Shown: positions 35,700-45,539, counted from the first letter of the stretch. The stretch: 64,000 bases of DNA from CAVZTX01 sp963778375 (GCA_963778375.1 CAVZTX010000024.1:1-64000), one strand, 5' to 3'. Notes: generated by a model not told the origin, from the sequence alone. Translations and numbers: made by a program.

Positions 35700-36455
35700 T
35701 TATTGAGCGGATGCAGCCAACTTTAAAGTTTGAGCTACCTCTTCAACAACTGCTTCCCACAATCGTTTTCCCAGTTCTACGCTTGCATGCGTTGGATCGC
35801 CAATGACGCCAGTAGAAGAGTAGCGAGCAAAATCCAAATGAGGATCATTCCAGTCAACCTCTGTGGAATGTGGGTCTGTAATCTGTTCTTGACGTACTGA
35901 TTCTGGTCGTAAGTAGAGGGAAATCGAGGTAGTAAAGCTATCAGCATGACCAGCAGGAATAGAGGGGTCCGCCAGACGACACCAAATCTCATGGAAAGGA
36001 TGAGGCGGTAAAAAGACGTGTGCCTTCCCTTGATGCATCGAATTAAACCGATCTACCACCTCTACGAGATCATGTCCACCACATCCACGCCAGAGCACCA
36101 TCCGCTGAAATCTCTGAGTCATCAGTGAATTGAGGATCACTTCAATGAGTGCATTATGCAGGGCAAATGGAAGATCAATAAATCCACTACCAAATTGACG
36201 ATGTTCTGGAGTTGGCCCAAAGGGCATAGCAGGCAACACAAGGGCTTGAACGGCATAATCCTGAGCGGCTTTTTCAGCGGCAGCCACCATCAAGGTTTCA
36301 GCGAACCAGGTATCGAAATCGACAGATAGGTGAGGACCTTGCTGCTCGGTACAACCAGTAGGGATAATGACCAGCCAGTTCTGTTGGGCACATTCGTGAA
36401 TCTCTCGATAGGTGAAGTCACCAAAGCGCCTACTCTTTTCTCCCTTATGGATCAT
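35700..36455 (-). CDS. Creatininase-family metal-dependent amidohydrolase
   Basis: A 251-residue protein. The family metal site motifs are seen: PTGCTEQQGPHLSVDFD (His/Asp ligands near residue 40), LPAMPFGPTPEH and WRGCGGHD (about 120). The fold is shared by creatininase, FAPy deaminase (ArfB) and mycofactocin MftE. The substrate cannot be set from sequence, and no mycofactocin genes are nearby. It converges with the serine hydrolase, with 3 bp between stops. Confidence 0.82.
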   Translation of the reverse strand: MIHKGEKSRRFGDFTYREIHECAQQNWLVIIPTGCTEQQGPHLSVDFDTWFAETLMVAAAEKAAQDYAVQALVLPAMPFGPTPEHRQFGSGFIDLPFALHNALIEVILNSLMTQRFQRMVLWRGCGGHDLVEVVDRFNSMHQGKAHVFLPPHPFHEIWCRLADPSIPAGHADSFTTSISLYLRPESVRQEQITDPHSTEVDWNDPHLDFARYSSTGVIGDPTHASVELGKRLWEAVVEEVAQTLKLAASAQ

Positions 36456-36664
36456 CTTCTTTCCTTTCTGGATGATTCAGCGTTACTCACAGAATTATAA
36501 TCCGTTGGTTTGTGCTCGTCCAGAAAGCAATCTGTGTGAGCCAAAACTAATTTTTTCCGCTTTTGTCTGTTGAAGATGTATAAGGAAAGTAGTGAACTCC
36601 CTTTGGTGTAACTTCGCGTTCCTTAGCATAATTAGACTATCAAAAGTAGGAAGAGAAGGGCGTA

Positions 36665-37096
36665 ATGCAGCCATCTACCAAGCCGAACAACACGGCGAAG
36701 AAAGGCCAAATCACAGAAAGTATGGTCCTGGCAAGACTGGTACAATTGGGATACCGATGCCTTATACCCTGGGGACATGACCATCGTTACGATATTGCAA
36801 TCGATGACGATGGAAAGCTCGTACGCATTCAGTGTAAAACCGCACGATATAGAAAAGAGGGAGGTAGCATCGCGTTTAATACGGATATCACATATGCCAG
36901 AGTTGGAGGAAAGCCACATATAATAAAAGGATACAAAGGGCAGGCTGATTACTTCGGAGTCTATTCTCCTGATACAGGTAAAGTCTATTTAATCCCTGTT
37001 GATATTGAAAACACACGTTTAGTGATATTGCGACTAACTCCAACAAGGAATAACCAAGAGAAGGGTGTGCGTTGGGCAAAGGATTACGAAATATAA
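36665..37096 (+). CDS. PD-(D/E)xK endonuclease-like protein
   Basis: A 143-residue protein. The nuclease core reads KKGQITESMVLARLVQLGY, then YDIAIDDDGKLVRIQCKTAR. It carries Glu, Asp and QxK catalytic positions in the spacing of the PDDEXK_5 family (group I intron-associated and related endonucleases). It ends 1 bp before the tRNA-Thr gene, which is on the other strand. The position next to a tRNA and the stand-alone nuclease suggest a small mobile or defence-related element, although no repeats flank it. Confidence 0.75.
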   Translation: MQPSTKPNNTAKKGQITESMVLARLVQLGYRCLIPWGHDHRYDIAIDDDGKLVRIQCKTARYRKEGGSIAFNTDITYARVGGKPHIIKGYKGQADYFGVYSPDTGKVYLIPVDIENTRLVILRLTPTRNNQEKGVRWAKDYEI

Positions 37097-37097
37097 G

Positions 37098-37170
37098 AGC
37101 CGGTGAAGAGAGTCGAACTCTTGACACTCGCATTACGAATGCGATGCTCTACCACTGAGCTACACCGGCT
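37098..37170 (-). tRNA. tRNA-Thr (anticodon CGT)
   Basis: The 73-nt minus-strand sequence folds into a cloverleaf. The acceptor stem is AGCCGGT/ACCGGCT, the D-arm GCTCAGTGGTAGAGC, the anticodon stem TCGCA/TGCGA with loop TTCGTAA, and the T-arm has TTCGACT. The anticodon CGT reads ACG (Thr). CCA is not encoded. Confidence 0.95.
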
Positions 37171-37441
37171 TTTGTGCTAGCTTCCTTGCATCAAGAAGGC
37201 TAACTGACGTAAGCGATTATACCTTTCAAGTGTTCCTGCTGTCAAGCATTTTTTTGCCCTACCCAGTTATGCCAAACTCTCCAATTCCTACCACCAAAGT
37301 GATCCCATTAAGTCCTTTTCTCGTAAAGGAATAATAAGCTCAAGTTGGAGGAATCGCTGATGAACGGCATTGATGTGTTTCTGGTACAATATGGCCTGGC
37401 TGCAATCTTCATCTATAATTCATTCAGGAAGGAAGTATGGT

Positions 37442-38011
37442 ATGGCAAAGGTTTTTGAATTTAGTCCTGAGCAGGTAGCGTATGTTGAAGCTGCTGGCTG
37501 GCGAGCTTACTATGATCGTAAATGGCTAAAGATGCTGCGCCTGATCACGAAGCTTTGCCAGGAGGAATTTCATATCCCGTTTCCCATCTCCTTGTTAGCT
37601 GCTTACTACACCATCTATGCGTCAATCGCATGGGTGCCTGTAAATCATGACGAGAAAAAAGTTCTGAGATCGCTGGAAAAATTTTATAAGTTGGCACGTC
37701 GTTATTCTGGCTTGACGTTTGATCCCACACGTGTTGCTGCGCTGGAATTTCAATATTTCGATGTTCATCGTCGCCTGGTTGGGCAGGCGGATAAAAGCGA
37801 ATTTATCGAGACGCTGGCAAATTTACATAGTGCTCTCTTTGGCCTTTCGATGGAACAAGTGCGTGAATCGGCTGAGTTGCGTGCGCGAGCTGCTGATATC
37901 GTTGATAGCATTACGGGGAAAACGTCTACAGATATCGAAGGAGACTGGGTCCGCCTGGAAGAAGACCTGCGCCAATGCTACCACTCAATTCAACGCGAAC
38001 TCAAGTCATAA
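37442..38011 (+). CDS. Conserved-looking helical protein of unknown function
   Basis: A 189-residue protein. ATG 37442 follows GGAAGGA; an earlier in-frame start at 37370 lacks a ribosome-binding site. It is soluble and mostly helical, with aromatic-rich segments (FEFSPEQVAYVEAAGW, RAYYDRKWLKMLRLI) and no recognised motif. A TACAAT box with upstream TG (37382-37390) could be its promoter. Confidence 0.6.
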   Translation: MAKVFEFSPEQVAYVEAAGWRAYYDRKWLKMLRLITKLCQEEFHIPFPISLLAAYYTIYASIAWVPVNHDEKKVLRSLEKFYKLARRYSGLTFDPTRVAALEFQYFDVHRRLVGQADKSEFIETLANLHSALFGLSMEQVRESAELRARAADIVDSITGKTSTDIEGDWVRLEEDLRQCYHSIQRELKS

Positions 38012-38106
38012 ACGCCTATTAGTACCACGTGCTTGATTGCAATGTCTCCTTACCCGAGACTTAATACGTCTTAAAAGTGTAGAGGCGGTTTGAAAGGAGC
38101 ATTAGT

Positions 38107-38508
38107 ATGTCAAGCCAAGAAATGGTACCAGGTGAGTCTAGACAAGATAAAACTATCTTGATTGTAGATGATGACAGAGATATTGGGGAGATGCTGAAAC
38201 AGGTTCTCACCGAGCAGACCAACTATCGCGTACTCTGGATTGCAGAAAGTGATCTAGCTTTGCATGCTGCTGCACACTTGCGTCCCTCGCTCATCCTCCT
38301 GGATTATATGATGCCTACTATGGACGGGCTGAAGCTCTATGATCACTTGCAGGAAACAGAGAATATGCGTGGTGTGCCGGTCGTGCTAATCAGCGCAAGA
38401 GCGACCTTGCCATTTGAAGCGCTGCGTGAGCGGGGTATCTATATTCTCAGGAAGCCGTTTGAGCTTAGTGACTTGTTGGATTTGGTTGCCCAACAGGTCT
38501 CAAATTAA
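38107..38508 (+). CDS. Single-domain (CheY-like) response regulator
   Basis: A 133-residue receiver-only protein with DDD acidic pocket (IVDDDRDIGEML), phospho-Asp in LILLDYMMPTMDG (about 62), Ser in LISARA and Lys in LRKPFEL. ATG 38107 follows GAAAGGAGC. It has no output domain. Its stop overlaps that of the convergent HD-GYP gene by 4 bp, so the two may be functionally linked, although they are transcribed toward each other. Confidence 0.9.
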   Translation: MSSQEMVPGESRQDKTILIVDDDRDIGEMLKQVLTEQTNYRVLWIAESDLALHAAAHLRPSLILLDYMMPTMDGLKLYDHLQETENMRGVPVVLISARATLPFEALRERGIYILRKPFELSDLLDLVAQQVSN

Positions 38509-39311
38509 TGTTCCCGAAGTGTAGAGGCCGATTTATCGGCTAGCATGGTAGAGAACCACTCTACCGCGTGAGGATCAAACTGTGTTCCTGCACAGAGATA
38601 GAGTTCTTCTAATGCCTCTGCAGGCGTTCGAGTAGCCTGATAGACACGATAGGAAATCATTACCTCAAAAGCATCAGCAATGGCCACAATACGTGCTCCC
38701 AGAGGAATAGCCTCACCTTGTAATCCGCCAGGATAACCATTGCCGTCCCAGCGTTCATGATGATGGTAGACTATTGGAATCACATTCTTCAGCATTCTGA
38801 AATGATTCAGGATCAATGCCCCATGTGCAGGGTGTTCCTTTACCACTTCGAATTCCTGGCTTGTCAGACTTGCTGGTTTATGTAGCAGCGCATCATCTAT
38901 ATATATTTTGCCGATATCGTGAAAAAGAGCTGCTAAGCCGATCGTTATCCTCTCATCTTTAGGCAGATTCAGAGCGTGCACCAGACAATTTGCCAGCGTT
39001 TGCACTCTGCGCGAGTGTAGATATAGTGCTGGATCTTTTGCCTTTATCGCCAACGCCAATGTCGAGAGAACCGAATAGAGGTGCTGCTTCGATTCGTATT
39101 GCCTTGTTGAGGTATCTCTTGTAGCACTGGCTAACCCAAGTGAAGCGTGTAGCATATCTAATTCCAGAACTGGCAAAGGTAAACGTTCGAACCAGTCCTG
39201 ATCCGATTGAGTTGCTTGGTGTAAGTGTGAATGGGTGGAAGTTCCCCAGACCGATCTACCTGAATTAGGCAATGTACCTAAAAAGTTCACCACCCCTAAG
39301 GGATTGCTCAT
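38505..39311 (-). CDS. HD-GYP domain phosphodiesterase (cyclic-di-GMP type)
   Basis: A 268-residue protein. The C-terminal 180 residues form an HD-GYP domain: HSRRVQTLANCLV, FHDIGKIYID, EHPAHGALIL, HHHERWDGNGYPGGL and AIADAFEVM. The GYP signature is intact. The N-terminal 80 residues show no known sensor. HD-GYP enzymes hydrolyse c-di-GMP to GMP, and some act on cGAMP. Confidence 0.88.
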   Translation of the reverse strand: MSNPLGVVNFLGTLPNSGRSVWGTSTHSHLHQATQSDQDWFERLPLPVLELDMLHASLGLASATRDTSTRQYESKQHLYSVLSTLALAIKAKDPALYLHSRRVQTLANCLVHALNLPKDERITIGLAALFHDIGKIYIDDALLHKPASLTSQEFEVVKEHPAHGALILNHFRMLKNVIPIVYHHHERWDGNGYPGGLQGEAIPLGARIVAIADAFEVMISYRVYQATRTPAEALEELYLCAGTQFDPHAVEWFSTMLADKSASTLREH

Positions 39312-39609
39312 AGTTTTTTTCTTCGTTATGTTTAGGCCATGAACGCAGCTTTAAAGAGTCTCCTTTATATAGTATACGTACAGCGATACATAAAATAGTA
39401 CGGGAATCGCTGACTTCATAGAACGTGGATATTGTGACAATGTTTGTTCTGCCGTCTAGCAAATTTGCGAGGTGGTTTGCATTATCTCGGAACTTTGGCT
39501 GAGATTGCCCTGGCTATCGATTGCTAAAGATAATGAGTGTCTGATGTTAACTCGACAAGAATACAGTGATATGATAAGATAAGAGCCGATTGAGAAGCAG
39601 GGAGAACCA

Positions 39610-40218
39610 ATGCGTACGTTACTGGTGGCAACGACCAATCTGCATAAGTTGGAGGAGTATCGAGCAATCTTCGCAGACCTGCCATTTCAAGTGGTATCGC
39701 TCCAGGATATCCATGTAGATATGGACGTTGAGGAAACGGGAAGTACCTTTGCTGAAAATGCGGAGTTGAAGGCTCGTACCTATGCAAAAGTCGCAGGCAT
39801 GCTCACACTTGCTGATGACTCCGGCCTGGAAATAGATGCGCTTGAAGGCGCTCCGGGCATTTATTCCGCCCGCTTTGCCGGAAGAGAAACATCATATGCG
39901 GAGCGTTTTCGCATCATACTTGAGCGCTTGCGAACGCTACCAATAGAGCAGCGTACTGCACGTTTTCGTTGTGCGATCGCTTTGGCCGAGCCATCTGGAC
40001 TGGTCCGTATTGTGGAAGGTACGATCGAAGGGGTGATCGCAGATTCCCCGCGCGGAGCATATGGATTTGGCTATGACCCCATCTTTCTAGTACCTGAACT
40101 GGGTAAAACGACTGCCGAACTTCCACCAGAGCAGAAAAACTTCATAAGTCACCGGGGGCGCGCCGCTCAACTGGCTCGTGTACTTCTTTTGAATTGGCCT
40201 GTCGACGATAACTACTAA
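39610..40218 (+). CDS. rdgB: XTP/dITP diphosphatase (RdgB/HAM1 family)
   Basis: A 202-residue protein. The substrate motif VATTNLHKLEEY opens the chain. ETGSTFAENAELKA and LADDSGLEIDALEGAPGIYSAR (around residue 75) are the family signature, and GFGYDPIF and SHRGRA close the active site. It hydrolyses non-canonical purine nucleoside triphosphates. The next gene, a DnaQ-DinG fusion, starts 25 bp downstream, which suggests a joint role in nucleotide or genome quality. Confidence 0.92.
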   Translation: MRTLLVATTNLHKLEEYRAIFADLPFQVVSLQDIHVDMDVEETGSTFAENAELKARTYAKVAGMLTLADDSGLEIDALEGAPGIYSARFAGRETSYAERFRIILERLRTLPIEQRTARFRCAIALAEPSGLVRIVEGTIEGVIADSPRGAYGFGYDPIFLVPELGKTTAELPPEQKNFISHRGRAAQLARVLLLNWPVDDNY

Positions 40219-40243
40219 TGTTGACAAACGCTAAGGAACTGTT

Positions 40244-43200
40244 ATGGCAAAAAAGCCACCTATCCGTGTGGCACTCGATTTGGAAACCACAGGATTGCAT
40301 GCAGAACAGGACGCTATACTTGAAGTTGCTGCAATTCGGTTTCAGGGGGCAACAGTACTCGATACATTCGAGACATTGATTACTCCTGGACGACCAATTC
40401 CTTACCGTGTGCAGCGTCTCACCGGCATTCTACCGCAGCAAGTAGCAGATGCTCCTCGCTTTGAATCCATTTCCGGTCGGCTGCAGCAATTCATCGGTGA
40501 TTACCCTCTGGTTGGTCATAGTATACCCTTCGATGTTGGTTTTCTACGCCGCCGTGGTCTGGTTCGTACAAACCCACTCATAGACACCTTTGAGCTTGCG
40601 ACTGTCATGTTGCCCTCGTTACCCAGTTATAATCTGGGACAAGTAGCCGAGGCTCTCAATATTCCTGTAATGCCAGGGCGGCATCGCGCAATGGTAGATA
40701 CCCGCCTGGCAATGGATGTGTTTCTGGCATTGCATGAGCTGCTAGAGGCAGTCGATCTACCTTTACTGAGGGACCTCGCGAACTTGGATGCCCCACATTC
40801 CTGGCCGTTGCTTGGGTTCTTCCAGCAGGAGCTACGCGAACGCATGTCACATGATGGCTTGCGTGGAGGACCTTTGCGCGGCAGCCTCGGCGACCGTTTT
40901 GCTGCCCAGTTAGGTATGGACCCGCGCGTATTATCCTTTGCGATTGCACGCCAGAATAACTCTACACCCACCCCAGGGGCAGATACATCCCACACATCGC
41001 CGGTGAATAATGGGCCAAATAATGGTCATGAATATCAAATGCTTCCTGACGACCAAACTGTAAATGCAATCGAGAGCAGCACCGAGGTAAATCCCACTGA
41101 AAGCAGCGCAGAGATAATCTCTGATGATGGCAAGGTAGGAGCAAGCCTTGAACAAGGACTACCTTTCGAGCCTGCTGACCCGGAGGGTAGGAGCGGTAGC
41201 TCCGTTGCAGGCTCGCATTTCAAGGTACAGACGCTGGTAGAGGCGGTGCCTGAACAGGAAAAGCAACCAACACCCAGTGGCTATCGGACGGCCTATACAG
41301 CGGTGCGTCAGGCACTTGAGCAACGAACGCCACTGCTCATGGAGGTGACGGTTGGTGGTAATGACTATACCCCGGCTCTGCTGCCAGCTCTGGAGTGGCT
41401 TGCTGAGACTATGGATATAGCTCCCGGAAGATTAGTAATTGCTTGCGCAACGACTCAGGCGGCACGTCGTTTAGTTGAACACGTCTTACCTCGTTTGCAA
41501 GCTTCCCTCAAGACACATTTACCGGTAGCGTATCTTGCTGAGCAGGGTGGTTATCTATGTGTACATCGTTGGTTTGGATCGGCCCTGCGCCGCACAAGTG
41601 GAGAACTTTCCGCGGAACAAGCACGTGGTCTTGCCAAACTGGCCCTGTGGGCACAGCAGACCCAGACAGGTGAGCGCAGCGAACTCACTTTGTTGCCACA
41701 AGAAATAACAGCATGGGAGCGCATCTCCTCCGGTGTAGAACATGTGCCGTTGGCGAATGGTCATGGCAAGACTCCCTATTCGCTCTGCCTCTACCGTCGC
41801 AAAGGCTACTGCTTTGTAAGCAGAGCGGAAGAGCGCGTTAAAAATGCCGTAATCGTTGTCACCACACATGCAGGATTATTTGATGATCTTTCGGATGCGC
41901 ATTCGCTGCTTTCCGGTATTGATCGGCGTGTGATACTTGATGCCGCCATGCTCGAAGAGGAGAGTGCTCGCTGGAACAGTGCTGAACTTGATCAAACACA
42001 TCTGAAAGGCATGCTAAATACCATCGGCACTGAATTACCTGACGGTCGCTATCAAGGACTACTTGCTCTCGCGGCACCCGCTTTACGGGAGAATGGCCCA
42101 GGAGGTCTCTCAACAACCCCGACGGTCGGCAAGTCCGAACTTGATAACCGTATGCTCACATGGTTTCAGGTACTTCGTCAGACTTCTACAGCAGTCGACA
42201 ACTTTTTTAGTGCGCTTTACCGTCTGATGGAAGAGTTTCAGCAGCAAGGAGCGCATGGGGGTGGACGAGACAAGGAGAAAGGTGCATCAACAAGTGGACG
42301 TTCCCATGCTGGACGTAATGTCGAAAAAGCAGATTCGCTCTCGCCACTACGTCTTGCTCCGCAGATACAAAATATCGCGGCGTGGAAAGATGTCGAACGC
42401 GGCTGGCAGCAACTGGCCCAACGTCTCCAATCTGTAATCGACTTTTCCCACGAGGCAGAAAAGATCATGCTGACTACCCATCGTAACCGCAATCGGCTCG
42501 ACCTGGGCAGTGGGGAGGATGACTCTGTAGCATGGGAATTTGCCGCTCTTGCCCAGCGCTTGCACGAACAGAAGCGCCTTGGGCAGCAGGCCCTGACCGC
42601 GATAAATCCAAGCTCCACGTTGCAGGTGGATGAAAACGAAATGGTCTACTGGTTGCGTATGCCACCGCCGTCTGCACCCTTTGCACAACAGACGGCCCAA
42701 CAGCGCCTGTCGGAGATGACCTCGACCTCCGATTCTGTAGGGGCCAGATTGATCGCGCCTTCAGTCTCACCTGTCCTGTATGCCCAACTCGTACAGACTG
42801 CGCCCTTACTGAAGCGATTGCTGCTGAGTTCCGATGCGTGTACAATTTTTGCCGGAGTAGCGCTTTCCGTCGATAACAGTTTCTCGTTCTACCGTGGACG
42901 TTATGGATTGGATGCTGAAACCTGTCCGGCATATTCTGTGGTGACTGAACATCATGAACAGACGCTGCTCTACCTGCCTAACGATGTGCCAGAGCCAAAT
43001 ATGCCGCAATACCAGCGCCATCTGGATGAGGCAATTGTACAACTCGCCTCTACTCTAGAAGGTCAGCTCGTTGTGCTCTTTACTTCATATGCAGCGCTCC
43101 GCAGTTCGTATGCAGCCGTCAAACCGTTATTAGAGGCACGCGGAATTCTGGTATTGGGTCATGGCGTCGATGGTTCTCCGCGTCAACTCTGGCAGATGTT

Positions 43201-43597
43201 CTCCGATCAAGAACGGGTTGTACTGCTTGGTACCGGCAGCTTCTGGGAAGGCACCGATGAGATTAGCCGCACTCCGGCATGTATCTTGATCTCACGCCTA
43301 CCCATGCCGGTGCTGAACGATCCACCAATCGCCGCTAGAGCTGAACACTACTCCGATCAACTGCATTCTGTCACCGTTCCGATAGCTGCTCTACGTATGC
43401 GTCGCGCTCTCAATCGCCTTGCCTGGAGCGGCACCCGCCGCAATGCTGTCGTAGTGTTTGACCGCCGCGTGATTTCAAAAGAATACGGCGCGACTATCCT
43501 GCATACTCTGCCACGCTGTTCTCAACGGCAGGGCCCCCACTCTCAAATGCCCGAGACGATTCTTGATTGGCTGACGGCCACGGGAGCTTGGGAGTAG
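40244..43597 (+). CDS. DnaQ-like exonuclease fused to a degenerate DinG-type helicase
   Basis: A 1117-residue protein. Residues 8-170 form a DEDDh exonuclease: ALDLETTGLH (ExoI), LVGHSIPFDVGFL (ExoII) and HRAMVDTRLA (ExoIII). The rest aligns with DinG helicases in length and order. However, where DinG has a GTGKS Walker A loop this protein reads EVTVGGNDYTPA (about 366-378). The DEAH box reads VILDAAML (about 560), and motif VI reads RALNRLAWS. Paired Cys residues typical of the Fe-S cluster are only partly present (LCLYRRKGYC). The exonuclease probably works. The helicase part is probably non-catalytic. It is downstream of the rdgB-like gene in one operon. Confidence 0.85.
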   Translation: MAKKPPIRVALDLETTGLHAEQDAILEVAAIRFQGATVLDTFETLITPGRPIPYRVQRLTGILPQQVADAPRFESISGRLQQFIGDYPLVGHSIPFDVGFLRRRGLVRTNPLIDTFELATVMLPSLPSYNLGQVAEALNIPVMPGRHRAMVDTRLAMDVFLALHELLEAVDLPLLRDLANLDAPHSWPLLGFFQQELRERMSHDGLRGGPLRGSLGDRFAAQLGMDPRVLSFAIARQNNSTPTPGADTSHTSPVNNGPNNGHEYQMLPDDQTVNAIESSTEVNPTESSAEIISDDGKVGASLEQGLPFEPADPEGRSGSSVAGSHFKVQTLVEAVPEQEKQPTPSGYRTAYTAVRQALEQRTPLLMEVTVGGNDYTPALLPALEWLAETMDIAPGRLVIACATTQAARRLVEHVLPRLQASLKTHLPVAYLAEQGGYLCVHRWFGSALRRTSGELSAEQARGLAKLALWAQQTQTGERSELTLLPQEITAWERISSGVEHVPLANGHGKTPYSLCLYRRKGYCFVSRAEERVKNAVIVVTTHAGLFDDLSDAHSLLSGIDRRVILDAAMLEEESARWNSAELDQTHLKGMLNTIGTELPDGRYQGLLALAAPALRENGPGGLSTTPTVGKSELDNRMLTWFQVLRQTSTAVDNFFSALYRLMEEFQQQGAHGGGRDKEKGASTSGRSHAGRNVEKADSLSPLRLAPQIQNIAAWKDVERGWQQLAQRLQSVIDFSHEAEKIMLTTHRNRNRLDLGSGEDDSVAWEFAALAQRLHEQKRLGQQALTAINPSSTLQVDENEMVYWLRMPPPSAPFAQQTAQQRLSEMTSTSDSVGARLIAPSVSPVLYAQLVQTAPLLKRLLLSSDACTIFAGVALSVDNSFSFYRGRYGLDAETCPAYSVVTEHHEQTLLYLPNDVPEPNMPQYQRHLDEAIVQLASTLEGQLVVLFTSYAALRSSYAAVKPLLEARGILVLGHGVDGSPRQLWQMFSDQERVVLLGTGSFWEGTDEISRTPACILISRLPMPVLNDPPIAARAEHYSDQLHSVTVPIAALRMRRALNRLAWSGTRRNAVVVFDRRVISKEYGATILHTLPRCSQRQGPHSQMPETILDWLTATGAWE

Positions 43598-43598
43598 T

Positions 43599-44555
43599 TT
43601 ACCTCTTTATGAGATTCACAATTAGTATAGAAACCCCTATTGCCGCCGTACCGAAAATAGTCTGCCAACTCAAGCTCTCACCAAGTAATGTCACCCCAAG
43701 CACCACAGCAACCACAGGCTCAAAGTAGATGTATACAGCAGCACGTGAAGCCTCAATCCTGGTAAGAGCGCTATTATAGAGAAAGTAAGCAACCACCGAA
43801 CAGCCCAACGCCAGGAAGAAAAGTGCAACCCACTGTATAGTGTCTAACCTCGTAATATCAGCCCAACGGTTGTGAATGGGATCGGTGAGCGAGAGCAACA
43901 GCAACCCAATCGTCCCGCTAATCATGGTTCCACCTGTCATGACCATTGGCGAGATGTCCTGCATCCAACGTTTGCTCAGGTTCGAGTAAATCGCGAAGGC
44001 AGCGGCATTGCTAACCAGGCAAAGCGAGCCAAAGAGGAAATCCGATGCCTGTGCCACCTGGACTTGCTGGTGCAATACGATGATTGCTACTCCGAAGAAA
44101 CCGACCAGTAGTGCTCCAAACTTAACCAGGCTCAGTTGCTCTTTGCCTATAAATTGGGAGAGGAAGGCTGTCACCACCGGAATCAGGCCCACCACCAGGA
44201 TAGAAGAGATGCTGGCATTCGTCTTTTGCACACCTGTATATTGCAGCCAGAAGTACAATGAAAAGGCAATTTGTCCTAAGCACGCCATTTGCACGAGTTG
44301 ACGCACAGATATTTGTCGCCGTATGAGAGCTATGCTGAATGGTACGACAAAGAAGAGCGATGCGATACTGAAGCGTAGTGCGGCCAGTACAGTTGGACTG
44401 AGTGAAACCGAGTGTGTACCTTCACCATGAAGGAGTACACGAGCAGCAACGAACGAAGCACCCCAGGCGATCACTGCACACCATATTCCTGTGTAGACAA
44501 GAAAATGACGAGTAGTATTGTCCAAAACCTCTTGAGTCTGTTGGCTTTTGTCCAT
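43599..44555 (-). CDS. EamA/DMT-family transporter
   Basis: A 318-residue protein; ATG 44555 (MDKSQQTQ) is preferred. Ten hydrophobic helices are arranged as two EamA repeats (GASFVAARVLL and ALRFSIASLFFVVP in the first, AIYSNLSKRW onward in the second). FALGCSVVAYFLYNSAL and AVYIYFEPVVAVVLGV are typical of the last helices. The substrate is unknown. A TATAAT on the minus strand (44562-44567) lies only 6 bp before the ATG, so the transcript may be nearly leaderless. Confidence 0.85.
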   Translation of the reverse strand: MDKSQQTQEVLDNTTRHFLVYTGIWCAVIAWGASFVAARVLLHGEGTHSVSLSPTVLAALRFSIASLFFVVPFSIALIRRQISVRQLVQMACLGQIAFSLYFWLQYTGVQKTNASISSILVVGLIPVVTAFLSQFIGKEQLSLVKFGALLVGFFGVAIIVLHQQVQVAQASDFLFGSLCLVSNAAAFAIYSNLSKRWMQDISPMVMTGGTMISGTIGLLLLSLTDPIHNRWADITRLDTIQWVALFFLALGCSVVAYFLYNSALTRIEASRAAVYIYFEPVVAVVLGVTLLGESLSWQTIFGTAAIGVSILIVNLIKR

Positions 44556-44561
44556 AGCCAG

Positions 44562-44567
44562 ATTATA
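44562..44567 (-). promoter_or_regulatory. -10 box very close to the EamA start codon
   Basis: TATAAT on the minus strand ends 6 bp upstream of the ATG. A start site at the usual distance would fall at or inside the start codon. Confidence 0.35.
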
Positions 44568-44640
44568 CACTTTTGCAGAGAGCATGAGGGTGCAGTATGA
44601 TAAGTAAGTAGAAATGTTTTTCGTACTGGAAGGATGCAAC

Positions 44641-45539
44641 ATGTCACTTGATAAACACAATGAACCAATGTCACCGATTTCCGTGTCAGCATTATATTTC
44701 TATCCCATTAAATCATGCGCTGGTATACCTCTTGAAATGGCAGAAATAGGTCCTCGAGGCATACAAGGAGATCGTGCCTTCATGCTTGTAGACCTATCAG
44801 GTCGTTTTATCACGCAGCGGGAACAACCTCGTATGGCACTTATTCGCCCTGACAATTGGGGAAGATGGAGGGCTTAGCGTAAATGCTCCAGGCATGCCAG
44901 CATTGGATATTATGGCAAACGCTACAGGGGAGCGATATAAGGTAGGATATCTGGAAAGATACCTGTATCGGCGTAGATCAGGGCGATACTATTGCGGATT
45001 GGTTCAGCACATTTTTAGAGATACCATGCCGTTTGGTCTGGATGCCGGAAGACTATATGAGACGCGTTAATCCTCACTATGCTGTAGGGGAGCAAGATCA
45101 GGTGGGTTTTGCTGATGGATATCCATTCCTGCTGATTTCAGAGGGTTCCCTGGAAGACTTGAATAGTCGTATGGATCATCCTCTACCTATGAACCGTTTT
45201 CGACCGAACATTGTTGTTCGAGGGACTTTGCCGTATGCAGAGGATTGGTGGAGAACGATTTGTATAGGACAGATGAAACTTCATATAGTCAAATCATGTG
45301 CACGCTGTGAGATTCCTACGACTGATCAGGTTACGGCGACAAGAAGCAAGGAGCCACTAAAAACCCTGGCAACATACCGGCATGCTGTGCGAGGTGTGAT
45401 GTTCGGGCAGAACCTGATACACGAAGGTGAGGGAATCATTCGAGTTGGGGATATTGTCGAGGTGATAGAAGAAGCTGCTATCCCAAATTTCAAGCTGAAA
45501 AAACAGGAGAAGAGACAGAAGGATGACCTAAAGATTTGA
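44641..45539 (+). pseudogene. MOSC-domain protein (YcbX-like), interrupted by two +1 frameshifts
   Basis: The gene starts at ATG 44641 after GGAAGG. The first frame encodes the MOSC N-terminal beta-barrel (LYFYPIKSCAGI, GIQGDRAFMLVD, PRMALIRP) and stops at 44875. A second frame continues EDGGLSVNAPGMPALD. A third encodes the MOSC domain to 45539 (VNPHYAVGEQDQVGFADGYP, CARCEIPTTDQ). Removing one G from GGGG near 44858-44861 and one A from AAA near 44956 restores a continuous protein of about 298 residues. YcbX-like proteins bind molybdenum cofactor and reduce N-hydroxylated compounds. Both indels are in homopolymers. Confidence 0.8.

Noticed and set aside
36665..37170. Integrated element with tRNA attachment site
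   Set aside because: No second copy of the tRNA 3' end was seen upstream of the endonuclease gene, and there is no integrase.
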